Source: Nemertoderma westbladi | Lineage: Eukaryota; Xenacoelomorpha; Nemertodermatida; Nemertodermatidae | DNA length: 64,000 bases | NCBI GenBank assembly: GCA_032718475.1 | Contig: JAUCBJ010007696.1 | Location: 1 to 64,000 of the forward strand | Direction of reading: 5' to 3' | In this document: in pieces, positions 33,070-44,681 of the stretch | Layout: every line of letters begins with the position of its first letter | Position numbering within the stretch: the stretch's first letter is position 1 | Notes under the pieces: generated by a model | Database searches by the model: none | Told to the model about the DNA's origin: nothing | What the model saw: only the letters and a program-made list of their open reading frames with translations | Program-made: the position numbers and the translations under genes

Positions 33070-34303
33070 TGTTCGCGCTTTCAGACCTTTGGCAGTTTAA
33101 CCCACCAAATTAAGATGTCTTCCAGATATTAAATCGGTTTTTAGTCTATGACAAGTATTTGATTTACTACACTAGTCGAAACCAATCTGTGCGCGATCAT
33201 TCACCCGCTGGATATTCCCGGGAGATTGGGTTCGATGGTTTAATTTTATTGCTATGTAAGCCTAATGTATTATTCGACTGACAGTATTATATAATCTCTG
33301 ACAATATTATTCACCTTCGGGAATATTAACAGTTCCTTTAGGACGTGGCGCTTTATCTATATAAACAGAGTTATGACTTAAACTACTCACAACGATATGG
33401 CTTAATTATAATTCACATATATGGCGCATTCTTTAGGAATTGCTTCTTTAACAGACTCACTCATACACAATGCTGCACAATACTGCACACTAATCTGCCA
33501 ATCTTCACTGATTTTAGTCACATATAAAAGGAACACAGACTGACTCATGTAGGGTCTATCAAATAACATTAGATTCACTTCAAACCACTTTAACATAAGT
33601 CACAATCGTTATTGGTAACCTTTCTCTCTTACCTTCGGTATATCAAGAATATTGGGTTTTCGGGGTTATTTCTCGTTATTCCAATATAATAATTCATCAA
33701 CCAATATAATGAATAACCGACAACAAATAGCAGTACACAGTATCGATTGAGCAGGTAATTTTAGCAGTTTCAGCAGTTATTAAAAGCCGTGTGTCAGCAG
33801 TCAGTGTATTCCCAGATCAGTGATTCCATGAGTTTGATCGGTATGTCAGTTAAAGGATATATGCCCTTTATAATTAAACCTACTAGTGTAAGACTAAAAA
33901 CTGAAAACACGGAGGTGCCAAAAGCCGGTTCTTAGGCTCTGGGCAAAAACATAACACTGAACTACTGAGTTTCTGTATATACCTCCAACACAGAGACAAC
34001 AAACGCTCTGATTGGTCCACCTGAACAACGAGAGAACAAAGAAACAAAGAAACGTCGACGTGGCAATATCAGCTGCCAGCCGTCGTCATGGTAGCGACAC
34101 TGTTTTCAAAGTATCCAGCTATTGCGTCACGAGATTGTGGATTATGTCCTCTAAAGTACAAATACAGTACAAATACATAAGAAATGACTTTTATGTCCTC
34201 TAAAACACCAGTACAGCAAGGACACGGCCTTTTTATGCCTGGCAAACCAACTACAGAGTACTTTAAGGGAAAATAACCGGCTAATTACGCAAAAGCTTTT
34301 ACA
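33070..34303 (-). repeat. BEL-A 5' LTR
   Basis: 1234 bp, same ends as the 3' LTR. Promoter LTR of the minus-strand element. Confidence 0.93.
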
Positions 34304-34308
34304 CTATC
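34304..34308. repeat. target-site duplication of BEL-A (right)
   Basis: CTATC, matching 19024-19028. Confidence 0.85.
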
Positions 34309-35837
34309 TGTATATTGGTACCGATCCTAACTGCCTGTCAATCATCCGTTTATGGGGGGTGCGTAATACATTTCTATTAAATCCGCCCCGTTATCAAAAG
34401 AACGACCCGAACTTTACAATAATAAAATAAATGTAATACATCATTAAAATAAATCATAAGTCACCAATAAATTTACTTTCAGTTTCGAAAATTCAAATGT
34501 TAACTATCAACACCTTAATTATTATAACCAAAGATAAAACAAAAATACACATATACCCAATTCAATAATTAATAATTGCATCATTATTTACTTAATATTA
34601 CATGTTGTTATACACCAATTCATGAATTACTATTCTTACAAACAACAACAAAAAAACTAAAAAAATATTCATTCATTCATAATGATAATCATAATTGATC
34701 ATAATAATCATAATCATAATCCAATCATAATAATCATAATTGATCATAATCCAGGTACTGGCACTTACTGCCTGGCGTTTTAATGAAATTTTGCAAATAC
34801 ATTGCTTTGGTGGTTCATAATCGCATTACAAAATTTCAGATCGATTCTATGTGTTGTATTCGATATACTTCGTTTTTTGACATTATTTTGTCGCGAAATT
34901 AAATGTATTTAGACATTCTTGAAAATGGCTTATGTAATGGATTTCTATACAGGCTTAGTAAAAATCGAGCAGGTTCTCACCTTCAGTAAAAAAAAAGGAT
35001 CGAAAAAATTAGCGAAAAAAAAGGATGGCCACTGCAAAGTGGGAACGTGGGCAACTGAAAAAATGAAATTATAGGGTGATGCCACCACTAATGGTCTATG
35101 ATTGGAAAAAAAATTATACCCTCATACCAATTAATGGGTGAGCTACACAATGCTGAACATTGTAAGTCTTTTTGGGTAACGTACGCTAACTGTTCAAAAT
35201 ATACAATTTGTGTTCCCAAATGAGCTATAATGCATGGGTAACCCTGAAATTTTGCATAGTCATAGATTGCACACTTGGCTACAATTCTCATAAACTGGTT
35301 TAGCCATAGGCCAATTTCTCTTTAAATAATTTGATCCTTTTCTTTTACCAACAAATTAGCGAAAAAAAAGTTCCTGTGTTCAAGTGCATATACAATTAAA
35401 TTTCTATTAAGACGCACTGCACTCCCTTGCGTTATTATACTAAATTTAGGGGGAATTTTGAATTATATGTATGTACTACATTAGGCCTCCTACTGTATGG
35501 TACCGGTACCGTATTTGTTGCAGTCTATCAGAACAAGTTCAGTAGTTCTAGGTTAGGCTACTTAATTTCTGTACTTCAGATAATGTTTGTTGTCTTACCG
35601 GTCGTCTTTCACTAGCTAATTCAGTGAATTGTATTATTCATTGTATTATTCAGCTTCTCCAAAGTCTACATTTTAGATGAAAAAGTCGAATGTCAGAGTT
35701 TCAATGTCTTACAAACAGTGTGACTGACAATAGGCCGCTAAACAATGTAGCCATAGACCTATATAGCAGTAGGCACCGTTATATATACAGTAGGCTGCTG
35801 ATATCGTTATATTATTGTTATAATTAAGTTGATTATC
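34309..35837. other. flank between BEL-A and Tigger relic
   Basis: AT-rich. A CATAAT/ATCATA simple repeat occupies 34677-34752, and two AAATTAGCGAAAAAAAAG phrases lie at about 35004 and 35355. It probably includes the 5' part of the Tigger transposon, but no terminal inverted repeat was identified. Confidence 0.45.
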
Positions 35838-36939
35838 ATGGCTGATCGGCAAGTTTCGAAAAAATATAACTACTATAATAAAAAGTTACGAACATGGACT
35901 GATGCAACAAAGTCTCATGCTGTGGCTGCATTCCAGAATAAAGAGTACTCTAGTATTAAGAAATGTGCAGAAGCTCATTTTATGTCTGAATTCTGTCTCC
36001 GTGGAGCTTTGGGGTTAAACAACTATCAAACTCCCATCTACAAAGGTAGTGGTCGACATAAGAAGCTCACCCCAGATCATGAACTTCATTGGCGACTGTT
36101 ATTAAAGTCATGGCAAGAGCTGGATTCGGTGTAGCGAAGAAAGATGTAGGTGGGATTGTAAACGAATTTTGTCAAGCTCATGATGTACCCGCATGGAAAG
36201 AGAAGAACCCTACAGCATAGTGGGTGAACTTGTTTTGTGATCATCACAAGTTGTCCTTCAGGAAAGCAAAAGCTCTGTCATTGTGTAGAGAAGAGGCCAC
36301 AAAAAATCCTTTTGTGGTGTACCCATTCTACAATTCACTAGCTGAAGAGATAATCATGTTGAAGGAGAGACTAAAAGTAATCTACAAAAATGAAGATGAC
36401 ATTACAAACGATATTCTCTTTATAACTTATGAGACGTCTTTCAGTCATGACCCTCGCCCAGGAAGAGTACTTGGAGCAATAGGAGATTAGGAGAAAAAAC
36501 ATATGCACATCGGAGTGGAGAAGGTCGGAAAGCGACAAGTGTTCTGGCTTGTGCCAGAGCTGATGGTGATGTGCTTCCACCTCTCGTAGTGTTTAATCTT
36601 CAGCGGAGGCCATCTGAAACTGTCCTTGATGGTTGCATAGATAGTATGGATATGGACATCAGTGAGAAAGGTTGGATGACATCGGATGTTTTTGCCAGAT
36701 GGTTTACAAACTTCTGCAAAAATATCAAGGAACGTCCATTACTTCTACTTTATGACGGATTGTCAAGTCATGCTACTGTTAATGTCATTGAGCTAGCCAT
36801 GGAAGAGAACATTACAATATTGTTGTTTCCTCCACATACCACCGATGTTTCACAGCCGCTGGATGTTGTACCATTCAGTTCTCTCAAGGCACACTGGCGT
36901 AACAACATAGAGAAATCTATTAAGGAAGTAAATCGCCAA
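35838..36939 (+). pseudogene. pogo/Tigger-type DDE transposase relic
   Basis: From the ATG at 35838 (MADRQVSKKYNYYNKK) the protein shows an N-terminal helix-turn-helix-like region, GRHKKLTPDHE, then NLFCDHHKLSFRKAKAL, YETSFSHDPRPGRV, ADGDVLPPLVVFN, a catalytic-type LLLYDGLSSHATVN and LFPPHTTDVSQPLDV. These are the landmarks of the DDE_1 (CENP-B/jerky/pogo) transposases. Three frames are needed: a frameshift near 36105, a stop at 36218-36220 and a 1-base change near 36490. The C-terminal end is missing. At about 36940 the frame runs without a stop into a GC-rich sequence that belongs to another element. Confidence 0.82.
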
Positions 36940-38160
36940 CCTCAGGCCGAGGGCGACAAACGGCTCACCGGAACGGCGACGGTGGGCGTCAACGAGGAGG
37001 ATGTCGGGACGAGGGATCGCCTGCGATGGGCTTACAACGCCACGAAGAGGATGCTAAAGGATGCTAAGGAAGGGAGAAAGGTAGACCAGCCCAAACTGTA
37101 TCAGAGGCTAGGTGAGTGCAACAGACATTTCCGCTACTTAGTCCGATTTGAACAGGATGAACTGGCGAGTGAGAAGGCGAGGGGGGTCGCCACAGAACTG
37201 TTTGAATTGTTGCGATCCGAGGTGATGGAGGCGGATGTAGTGTACATAGGGCCTTACTTAGTGGATGCGAGGGGGGTTAAGTTAGTGGGATGGGCGGACC
37301 CGCACGATGGCGAATCCGAGTTTAACCCCGAGGATTCGGTGTCATCGGTTAGTAGGAATCCCAGCAAACGGGGGAAAATTAGTAGGACAGACAGGCGACG
37401 GGAGTCCGTTGCAACCAAAAAGTCCGCTACATCCTCCGTGAAAGCAAGGCGGGTGTTAGAGATAGATCTGGCGTGTCAATTAGACATTGTTGCGCTGGAT
37501 GAAAAGGAACTAGAAAGGCAGTTGGATGAGGGAACTGCATTACTAGAGAGGGAGAGAGAATTAGCGAGAGAATGTAAAAGAGGGCCGAGAGGGTGGCGAG
37601 AAACTATAGGGAGCGGGAGGAGAGAGAGATAAACGAGCGCAAAGAGTGGGAGGAGAGAGTGGAAAGGGAGCGCAAAGAGCGGGAGGCAGAATTGGCCGAC
37701 CAGAGTATGAGAGAGGATAGAGAAAGAGAGAGGGCGGGCAAACGCTTGCGGGATGATATGCATACCCGGTTGAGGGGGTTGATGCAGTACCAAGCGAAGC
37801 AAAAGCACCGGTTAGAACTGGCAAAAATGGGTTTAACGGAGAGTGAGGCTGGTTCGGGTAGTATTTATGAGGAACCAGAGGTGATGGAGACCTTTGTTAA
37901 TACCCCACTTACAGGCACCGGACGACAGACCCAAGACTGGTGTGACCGTACGGGTGGGGGGGGGGGGGGGGGGGGGTAATAATAATAATACATTTGACGG
38001 AGTTAATATTAATAGTACCGTAATAGATAACCCTAACCAAACCTTTCTTGCAGGAAATAATATTTTACCTGGTAGTAGTAATCCTAATATTGGTGTACAA
38101 AATAATTTAAATAATAATATAAATAATATAGGGCAGAATAATTTGAATAATTGAAATAGC
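36940..38160 (+). pseudogene. element C Gag N-terminal region with coiled coil and Asn-rich segment
   Basis: The first frame (to 37632) reads RLRWAYNATKRMLKDAKEG, ELFELLRSEVMEADVVYIGP and then a charged helix (LDEGTALLERERELARE). A frameshift near 37590 leads to a second frame with a long Glu/Arg-rich helix (REREEREINERKEWEERVER) to 37955. A run of 21 G (37956-37976) follows, and beyond it an Asn-rich stretch (GNNNNTFDGVNIN...) is open in yet another frame. The length of the G run therefore decides which frame continues. The product is probably a structural Gag, but it is broken here. Confidence 0.6.
37956..37976. repeat. poly-G tract of 21 bases inside gag
   Basis: Separates the Arg/Glu-rich from the Asn-rich coding part. 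It would encode polyglycine in any frame. Confidence 0.85.
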
Positions 38161-39487
38161 AATAATCCAAACAATAATATAATAAATAACGGTGGAGAAA
38201 ATAATCAAAATATTGCAATTAATAACACAGTGGACCAGCAGGGCGAAACTATTAACGGTGCAATTAATACAAACGTAGGGGGAACAAGAGGTGTGACCAA
38301 TGAGAACCTACAAGGCCACGCAGTTGCGCCGGGAGGAGCGGGGGTGAATAAACCCAGCGTGGGTAGAGATGACGCGTCGACTAGAGGGGAGTGTAGGGGC
38401 AAAGTAAGAGGTGACGGATGGGGGTGGGCTACGGGTACCCCACCACAAGCGATTAACGACGAGAGGGGGGGGGGGGGGGGGCAGAGAATGTCCCACAAGC
38501 GTCGACGGGTAATGTGCGCGGTGAGTTGAGTGAACCGTGGCACCCGACGGTGGGCGAGAGGGGGGGGGGGGGGGGGGGGCAGAGAATGTCCCACAAGCAT
38601 CGACGGGTAATGCGCGCGGTGAGTTAAGTGAGCCGTGGCACCAAAGGCGGGCGAGAGGGGGGGGCAGCGAATGTCCCACGAGCGTCGGCGGACAATGCAC
38701 GAGGCGAATTAAGTGAGCCGTGGCACCCGATGACAAAGGATAGTAGGGGGACTGCGAATATCACCAGGGCCATCCAACCAGGCAGAGAGAGAGACGTTGG
38801 CGCCGTGAGCGGGCAAGCGAGAAAACGTCGAGCCCAGTCAGAAGACGGTAGAAGAACAATGGAGTTTATCCGGGAGGTCGAAGCGAGATCTCACAAGTGA
38901 GAACACTACACTGGAATCGGGTGAGGCGAGGAGAAGCGAGGAAGCGTTGCTACGAGCAATCGGAAGGGAAGGACGGATAGTGAACCATCAGTTGTCGAGA
39001 TGGAGACAAAGAGCTGGTGGGGTCATACTCCGGGAGATTGCCGTTGCCCCAGAGAAACACAACCTGGTGAAATATACCACACACTGGGAGAGGTACAGAG
39101 TGCATGCGATCCGGTACGAGGATGAAGACAGGAGATGGGATCGAAGAGAAACTTTCCGTCGGAACGCAGCGCTGCCGATCGAGAATATGGTAGTCGCGGA
39201 GAGGACTTCTCGGAATATTCGAAAAGATTAAACTTCGGTCCGGAAGGATAAAGGCAGACTGCAGGACACACTGTAGGCCTTACTGCATATACTATAGGCC
39301 ATGCTGGGAGAGATAGTGTAGGCGATAGGGTAGCGCGGACGACGGGATTAAACCCGGAGGTTGTGGCGTACATACCGGTCGGTAGGCAAGATGTGAATAG
39401 GCCTATACCGGTACCTGCACACCAGTATGACTATAACATGCAGGGATATAATATATACACAGGGGAGGGGGGAGGTATTGCCGATAG
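38161..39487 (+). pseudogene. element C gag middle part with poly-G tandem units
   Basis: The Asn-rich frame stops at 38154 but resumes as GNNQNIAINNTVDQQG-like sequence and GGTRGVTNENLQG. From about 38465 to 38720 there are three imperfect repeats of about 95 bp, each with a G run (17, 20 and 8 G) followed by a CAGNGAATGTCCCAC phrase. The frame that best fits reads NVPxAS...GELSEPWHP in each. Further on are an Arg-rich stretch (GQARKRRAQSEDGRRTMEF) and an open frame, 38947-39231. The sequence has many stops and shifts, so only a degenerate gag-like character can be claimed. Confidence 0.45.
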
Positions 39488-40660
39488 GTGTATGGGCCCC
39501 AACATGATAACAACAACCCCAGTACCAAACATAACACCGGTGGGGGGGGGGGGGGGCAGGGTGACATTCCCCCATTACAGTATCAGCAATACACGCAGCC
39601 AAGAACAAAAACCCCAAACCCCTCAGACCCAAATAAGTCATGCGACACGGAGATATGGAGGGGACCGTTACCCCCGATGATATATCCAACGCAAGGAAAG
39701 TCGACGGGCCCGAAGGGTGAACCGCACCCAACAGCAAGAGAGTCTGTTTCTCTACCATCGAGTGCGCTAGAAGTACAAGCGATGGGAATGGCATCACTCA
39801 TTGACTCATTGAAGACTAGGATCGAGCTGCCACCAGTGGAGCCCTTCAAATTCGATGGTAGTAAGCCGGAGGAATATCTGCAATTCCGGCGCATGTACAG
39901 CAATGAAATCTAAACGAAGAATCTGATTCAGGCGGAGTGAAGTGCCTTAAATACTTACAAGTTTACACAAGGGGGCCAGCATACGACATTGTGAGACAAT
40001 ATCAAGGTATTGAAAGAGGATGCACGACTGGATGGTGAGCCCTGGACAGGGAATTCGGGCATCCTGCGAAGATTATCTGACAAACCTTAAGGGGAATAAC
40101 ATCAGGCAGACTACAGGATAACCCTGTCAGCATTAAAACATTCGCGAATAAAGTTGAAAAGGCGCTGATCATATTAAAGACCCTAGATGCACCTTACGAA
40201 CTCAATGAATCAAACAACATCACTACAATAGCGCAGGCACTACCAATCTGGCTGAGAAACAAGTGGAGAAAGATCGCCATCTCCACCCGGGAGAAGAAAG
40301 GTGCGGAGCCAGGGCTGGAAGAGATGTCGAACTTCCTTAACTATGAAGCGGAATTGATTACAGATCCAGTCTACAGCAAGGACAGATTGGGGAATGTGCT
40401 GGAAGCTGAATACAACAGGCCTAAACCCGAACATAATCCGGCGGATGCATTTCCGAGAGTGAGACAGTAGCTACCGCATGCGGCTATGCAGGGGACTTGT
40501 AGTCCACAAGCAGCTGGGAGTAGAGCCACACCGTGGCAGGGACAGAAGCAAAACAACAACACAAACAAATACAAACCCAATACCCCCAGTAGGCCGAGTC
40601 CAAATAACCAAAACACTAAACCGGTAGATATTAATCTATGCGCTATACAAGGAATGCTAT
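39488..40660 (+). pseudogene. element C Gag core
   Basis: The frame from 39488 contains LIDSLKTRIELPPVEPFKFDG then PEEYLQFRRMYSNEI, the F-D-G-x3-E-x2-F type start of BEL/Pao gag cores. It stops at 39911-39913. In another frame the domain continues: KCLKYLQVYTRGPAYDIVRQ, KTFANKVEKALIILKTLDAP, LPIWLRNKWRKIA and EEMSNFLNYEAELI. This is the expected order of that gag family, interrupted by at least two frame changes and several stops. Confidence 0.68.
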
Positions 40661-41227
40661 AACCCTAACTACAAATGTCAATTGCATAGACATGGAACCC
40701 ATAAGACCATGGACTGTAAGCATTGGCAGGCGTTACTCAAACAAGATCTGATAGCCTATGCTGATAAGAATGGACTATGTCACCGATGCGCGGTAGGAGG
40801 ACACTGGAAGGATGAATGCCAGGAACCACCAATAAGATATGCCAAGACTGATGAGACTGGAGGCCAAACCATGGCAATGAGCACGATGGGAGCAAGGAGG
40901 AAGAGGACAGTACTACTCGGGGTAGTACCAGTGAGAATAATAGGAGAGGACGGGCTATCGGTCATGACGCTGATGTTGGTCTATAGTGGAGCAGCATTCA
41001 CACTAACGGAGAGTTGGGTGGCCGAAAGGATAGGGTTATGGACGAGGCCAAGCAAGATGGCGGTAACCACCATTTCCAGTAAGGACGAGGTCATGAGAAT
41101 AAGAACGGGACATTGCGGAATATCAGCAATAACACCAGGGTGCGATTATGGGGCTACCATCGATCCCATTCAAATAATAGAATCGATAAATATAAACGCC
41201 AGGCGACCCACAAAGATCGAGGTCTAA
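40661..41227 (+). pseudogene. element C zinc knuckle and damaged protease
   Basis: The open frame 40682-41227 has CHRCAVGGHWKDEC, a C-x2-C-x4-H-x4-C knuckle preceded by an HRHGTHKTMDC motif. The retropepsin-like domain follows as LMLVYSGAAFTLTESW. The catalytic Asp of the D-S/T-G motif is Tyr here (V-Y-S-G), so this protease should be inactive. The frame ends at TAA 41225-41227 but is continuous with the next segment. Confidence 0.68.
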
Positions 41228-42490
41228 CAATACCGGTACCTGGATGACATCGATTTCTCCGTGCCTGAACTGGATGTCCCGAAAGTATCTCTCATTGTCG
41301 GCATGGACTGTCCGACGGCTGATGAGAGACTACAGACCATTTTCGGCGACGACAGGGAGCGAGACCCTATGACCATTCTCACACCTTTTGGATGGACGCT
41401 CACTGGCCCCATCAAGACGAGGACACCATTTGGTGTATCCGAAACATCAGGATGCATGCTCTCCGGTACTGTTGAGGACATAGAGGAGAAATCAAAGACG
41501 GGCGATGGGGAGGTCCCATATTGGAAGCGGCCCGAGGGAGGACACCAGGAGTCGGGGATGGGTATGGATCTGGAACCACGCATAGTGGGGCGTGGTGAAA
41601 GGGTGGAGGATAAGTCCAGAAAAACACCGCCGATAGAAGAGTCAGGAGGAGAAGCAACAGCAATAGAGTGGGCGGAAGAGAATGGGTTCGATGCAGAGGA
41701 CCTAGAGGCGATGGGATGGAACACAGATGTTCCTGGCGAGTATCGGTATGAGGATGGAGAAGAGTGGACGGCGAGATATCCGGAGAGATGTCCGGAACAG
41801 GTGCCTGTCCAGTTGAGAAGCATACTGATGGGCAGGAGGTCGAGAAGGAGGACAGGGTGGAAGGGGAGAAGATGTGGGAGGATTAAACCAAGGGCGGAGA
41901 AGCCGATGATGAAGCGTGACAAAGGAGGCAGGAAAGTTGGAGGAGACGTGTTGTACACGCACATGGTACTGACAGAGTGCGAGGGGGCATTTAATGGTAA
42001 GCCATTATGCATACCGAAGGATGACCGGGGGTCATCGGGGGCTTTAACACCAGCGCACATATTGAGGGGGAGGCTAGCAGAGGTGGCATGTACAAGTGAG
42101 GATGACATGAAGGGCGGCATTCTACCGCCAAGTGATGACAAGATGGAGGGTGGCATTTTGCTGCCAGGGGACCACGAAGAGATCAGTGAGATGACGGAAA
42201 GACCCGATTTAAGGGTGGAGGAAAAGGGAAGGTCAATTACAAGAGAGTTGGAATTTACAAGGAGAGTGGGACGAAGAATAAGAGGACCTACAGGGGGGCA
42301 GTGGGAGAGTTGCCTGCTGGAAGAATCACCCTTAGGTTGTTGAGTCGTCCAATAAGTTGGACTGAGGGGGGATGAAGATGGAAGAATTAGATCCGTAGAA
42401 GTGAAGATCGGAGGAAAGATAGGGGCCAAAGATAGGAAGACCTACAGGAGGGCGGTAGGAAAGTGTTGCATATTGGAAGGGTTGCCTTAG
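41228..42490 (+). pseudogene. element C protease end fused to integrase C-terminus
   Basis: In the same frame as the knuckle, DVPKVSLIVGMDCPTADERL and TPFGWTLTGPI are the conserved end of BEL/Pao protease regions (I-G-x-D and G-W-x-L-x-G-P). After about 200 charged residues without RT or RNase H, the sequence resumes at LTECEGAFNGKPLCIPKDD and ALTPAHILRGRL, the flank after the integrase core. It then shows a C-terminal piece, DGRIRSVEVKIG, like the SDGLVRSVEL of BEL-A. A roughly 150-bp duplication (near 42290 and 42441) repeats the last part. The pol core has been deleted. Confidence 0.68.
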
Positions 42491-42698
42491 AGTTTAGTCA
42501 TCCAATATATTGGACTGAGGGGGGTGGGAATGAGGGCGAGACACCCTTCCCACACATAAAAATAAAAAATAATAAGCACAATAATAAAATAAGTACTTAG
42601 TACCAAGGTACGCTGTAGATAGTAGATATTAGTAGGTAGTTAGAATTATGTACATCGGAAGGGTACAATAATGTACCAACGTACCTAATTTATGTAGC

Positions 42699-42975
42699 GT
42701 AGAACTTGTGGGCACTGAGGGCGCCACATGAGGAATTGGGGGGTATGTACGCATACCGGAGTAGAAGGGTACACGGTACCATAGAACTTGTGGGCACTGA
42801 GGGCGCCACATGAGGAATTGGGGGGTATGTACGCATACCGGAGTAGAAGGGTACACAGTACCGTAGAACTTGTGGGCACTAAGGGCGCCATGTGAGGAAT
42901 TGGGGGGTATGTGCGCATACCATAGTATTGGGGTACACAGTACCGTAGAACTTGTGGGCACTGAAGGCGCCACGG
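42699..42975. repeat. 82-bp tandem repeat, about 3.4 units
   Basis: Anchors TAGAACTTGTGGGCACT at 42700, 42782, 42864 and 42946. Each unit carries GGCGCCA and GCATACC. It may be part of an LTR or the 3' region of element C. Confidence 0.85.
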
Positions 42976-43458
42976 AGGGAAGAGGGGGGCACGTGGGTAC
43001 AGTAGGATAGACCGTGTAGGCCACACGAAACAGACTACTGTACCGCACAGTCCGTAATGTAGGTATAGGCTATTGTTACAGAGCCAGAAAGCTGTCTGGT
43101 AAGAAGCTAGCGCAGTAATAAAATTTTTTAGCTAGTCTTCTCTGTACACAATTAGAGGGGTTACTTAAGTAAGTAATCCGGTGACAGTTATTAATAGCAC
43201 AGGGAGGGGGAATATAAATAATATCGAAATTAGAAAATTTATAAATTATATCAACTGGGGGGAGGAAATTCTGGAATCTTAATTAAAGTAACGGACAAAA
43301 TTCATAAATTAGAGGAAATTGGCATTTAGGGGGGTATATTTGTACAAATATACCAAGAAAAGCATAACGTAGGATGTAGGCTATCACTGAACGAAACATT
43401 AACACCTTGTTTAATGGCCCTCACTTAAATTGAGCCTTTGTAAGGCCCCACCAGTTGG

Positions 43459-44340
43459 GTGAGCGCGGGAAAGTTCGTGATGGCGGAGAGGTTGGTAAAG
43501 AAGAGAAAGGCGGAGAAGACTGGGAAGGAGTTACTAGTGGACTTCACGCAGAGGCATCCGGAGGAGAAGACGAAGGGATACTACAAATTACTGCCGAAGG
43601 GTCACAGCGTGCATGCGCTACAGGACCAGTTTAGGGAGATGCACGAGTGACGACTGGTCGGGACCTACGGGACGCCGTCGTTGGACAATGCGATCCTCGA
43701 GCATTTTCGCTATGTAGTGAAGGGAGACGAGGCAAAGTTCGGGATACCGAAGTATCTGAGGGAACCACCGACGAAGGAGTGGAGGAGGTTTGTGGATTCC
43801 ATGGAGAGGGGCGGGTACATGGTCCTAGACGACGAAGGGACTGTGGAGGATGACGAGGGCTCGAGAAGGGGGTCGGCGGGATCGGCTAGAACTATATTAC
43901 TGCATTTGGCGGTTCTATTCGACCTGGGGACCTATGGAAAGAAGAGCTGACCGAAGTTGAACCAGTTGCCGAGGACGGTGCAGGAGCTAGTGAGGCAGAA
44001 AACTACTGTTAAGGTGGGATCGGCAATCCGCGACGTCGCGGATAGGATTATTGGACCAGATACCCCCAATCTCCTGGACATGCAAGAAGTCTATATGGCT
44101 ATGACGGGGCCAGAGGGGTTGGGATTGGTGGAGAACACAGGACATTGTGGAGCCATGGCGATGGGCCAACTGATGGGGCTCGTCTGCCACAAGCCGATGG
44201 ACTGGGGCAAGTTCTGGGAAGAATACGGAGCGGAAACTTGCGAACTCGCTGAAATGGGGAGCGAGGCCAGGAAAGCAGGAGGTATATCAGTTCCGAAGGG
44301 GAGCGATAAAGATATATCAGAAGAGATATCTTACAGGAGG
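43459..44340 (+). pseudogene. ORF of unknown function downstream of element C pol
   Basis: One frame over about 294 codons, interrupted by TGA at 43648-43650 and 43948-43950. Segments include MAERLVKKRKAEKTGKEL, SLDNAILEHFRYVVKGDEAK, REPPTKEWRRFVDSMERGG, KVGSAIRDVADRIIGPDTPN and GQLMGLVCHKPMDWGKFWEE. Codon use is GC-rich like element C, and the amino acid composition looks genuinely protein-like. I recognise no family. Its place after the integrase suggests an additional retroelement gene; there is no signal peptide or membrane anchor to support env. Confidence 0.5.
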
Positions 44341-44348
44341 GTTGGATA

Positions 44349-44681
44349 ATGATAGGTTTATTAAACCTATTCATTACTGTGGTTATCGGAAGAGAGACGA
44401 CGGCGTTTCTACTATCAGGAGCACCTCTGAATCACAGGAGAGCCTTTAAGGTGGCCTTTGAAGGTCTTGTAGACCACCCGGGGCTGAAGGGCGAGTCAGT
44501 ATACTACAATAGCCGACACCTAGTGGACAGAGAGGTGGATACACCCTACAAAAGGTGGAAGAAGTTGGTAGCATATTTGAGGGCCTATGGGGATCCCCTC
44601 AGGGGAGTTGGCAAGGATACCAAAAGGACACCAACCATCGATCTGGAAGGCAAATACGAACTCCTAAGTGCAAATAATTAA
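44349..44681 (+). pseudogene. second unknown ORF after element C, overlapping start
   Basis: A 110-codon frame beginning ATG right at the stop of the preceding frame (the TAATG-type overlap GGATAATGA). It starts with a short hydrophobic stretch, then NHRRAFKVAFEGLVDHPG, YYNSRHLVDREVD and KRWKKLVAYLRAYGDPL. It may be the C-terminal part of the preceding ORF after a frameshift. No family is recognised. Confidence 0.4.

Larger units (their letters stand above)
19029..34303 (-). mobile_element. BEL/Pao LTR retrotransposon BEL-A, complete in structure
   Basis: A minus-strand element of 15.3 kb with two 1234-bp LTRs, a 2.2 kb leader, gag, protease, RT, RNase H, integrase and a 3 kb region after pol. 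The superfamily assignment rests on the gag-protease-RT-RNase H-integrase order in one frame, LLDSGSTGTF protease, YMDD RT, and the integrase flank LTPAHFLLKK. The LTRs start TG and end CA. They differ, as far as I could compare by eye, at one position (19193 versus 33234), so the insertion is recent. Two in-frame stops interrupt the long frame (26903 and 29876). No primer binding site with a terminal TGG could be recognised next to the 5' LTR. Confidence 0.93.
36940..42500 (+). mobile_element. decayed BEL/Pao element C (5' end and pol core missing)
   Basis: A GC-rich plus-strand block, sharply different in composition from its surroundings. It contains gag, CCHC knuckle, protease and the last part of integrase of BEL/Pao type, but no RT, RNase H or integrase catalytic core. 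No LTR pair was recognised. The left end is fused to the Tigger relic; the right limit is uncertain. It is not close in sequence to BEL-A or BEL-B, so it is a separate family. Confidence 0.72.

Noticed and set aside
37476-38736. Several Pro/Ser/Leu-rich minus-strand frames
   Set aside because: They are complements of Glu/Arg-rich helix and poly-G coding sequence on the plus strand.
41224-42429. 401-codon minus-strand frame opposite the element C protease/integrase segment
   Set aside because: It is the antisense shadow of the plus-strand frame, where BEL/Pao motifs are seen. Low-complexity Ser/Pro/Leu composition is typical of such shadows.
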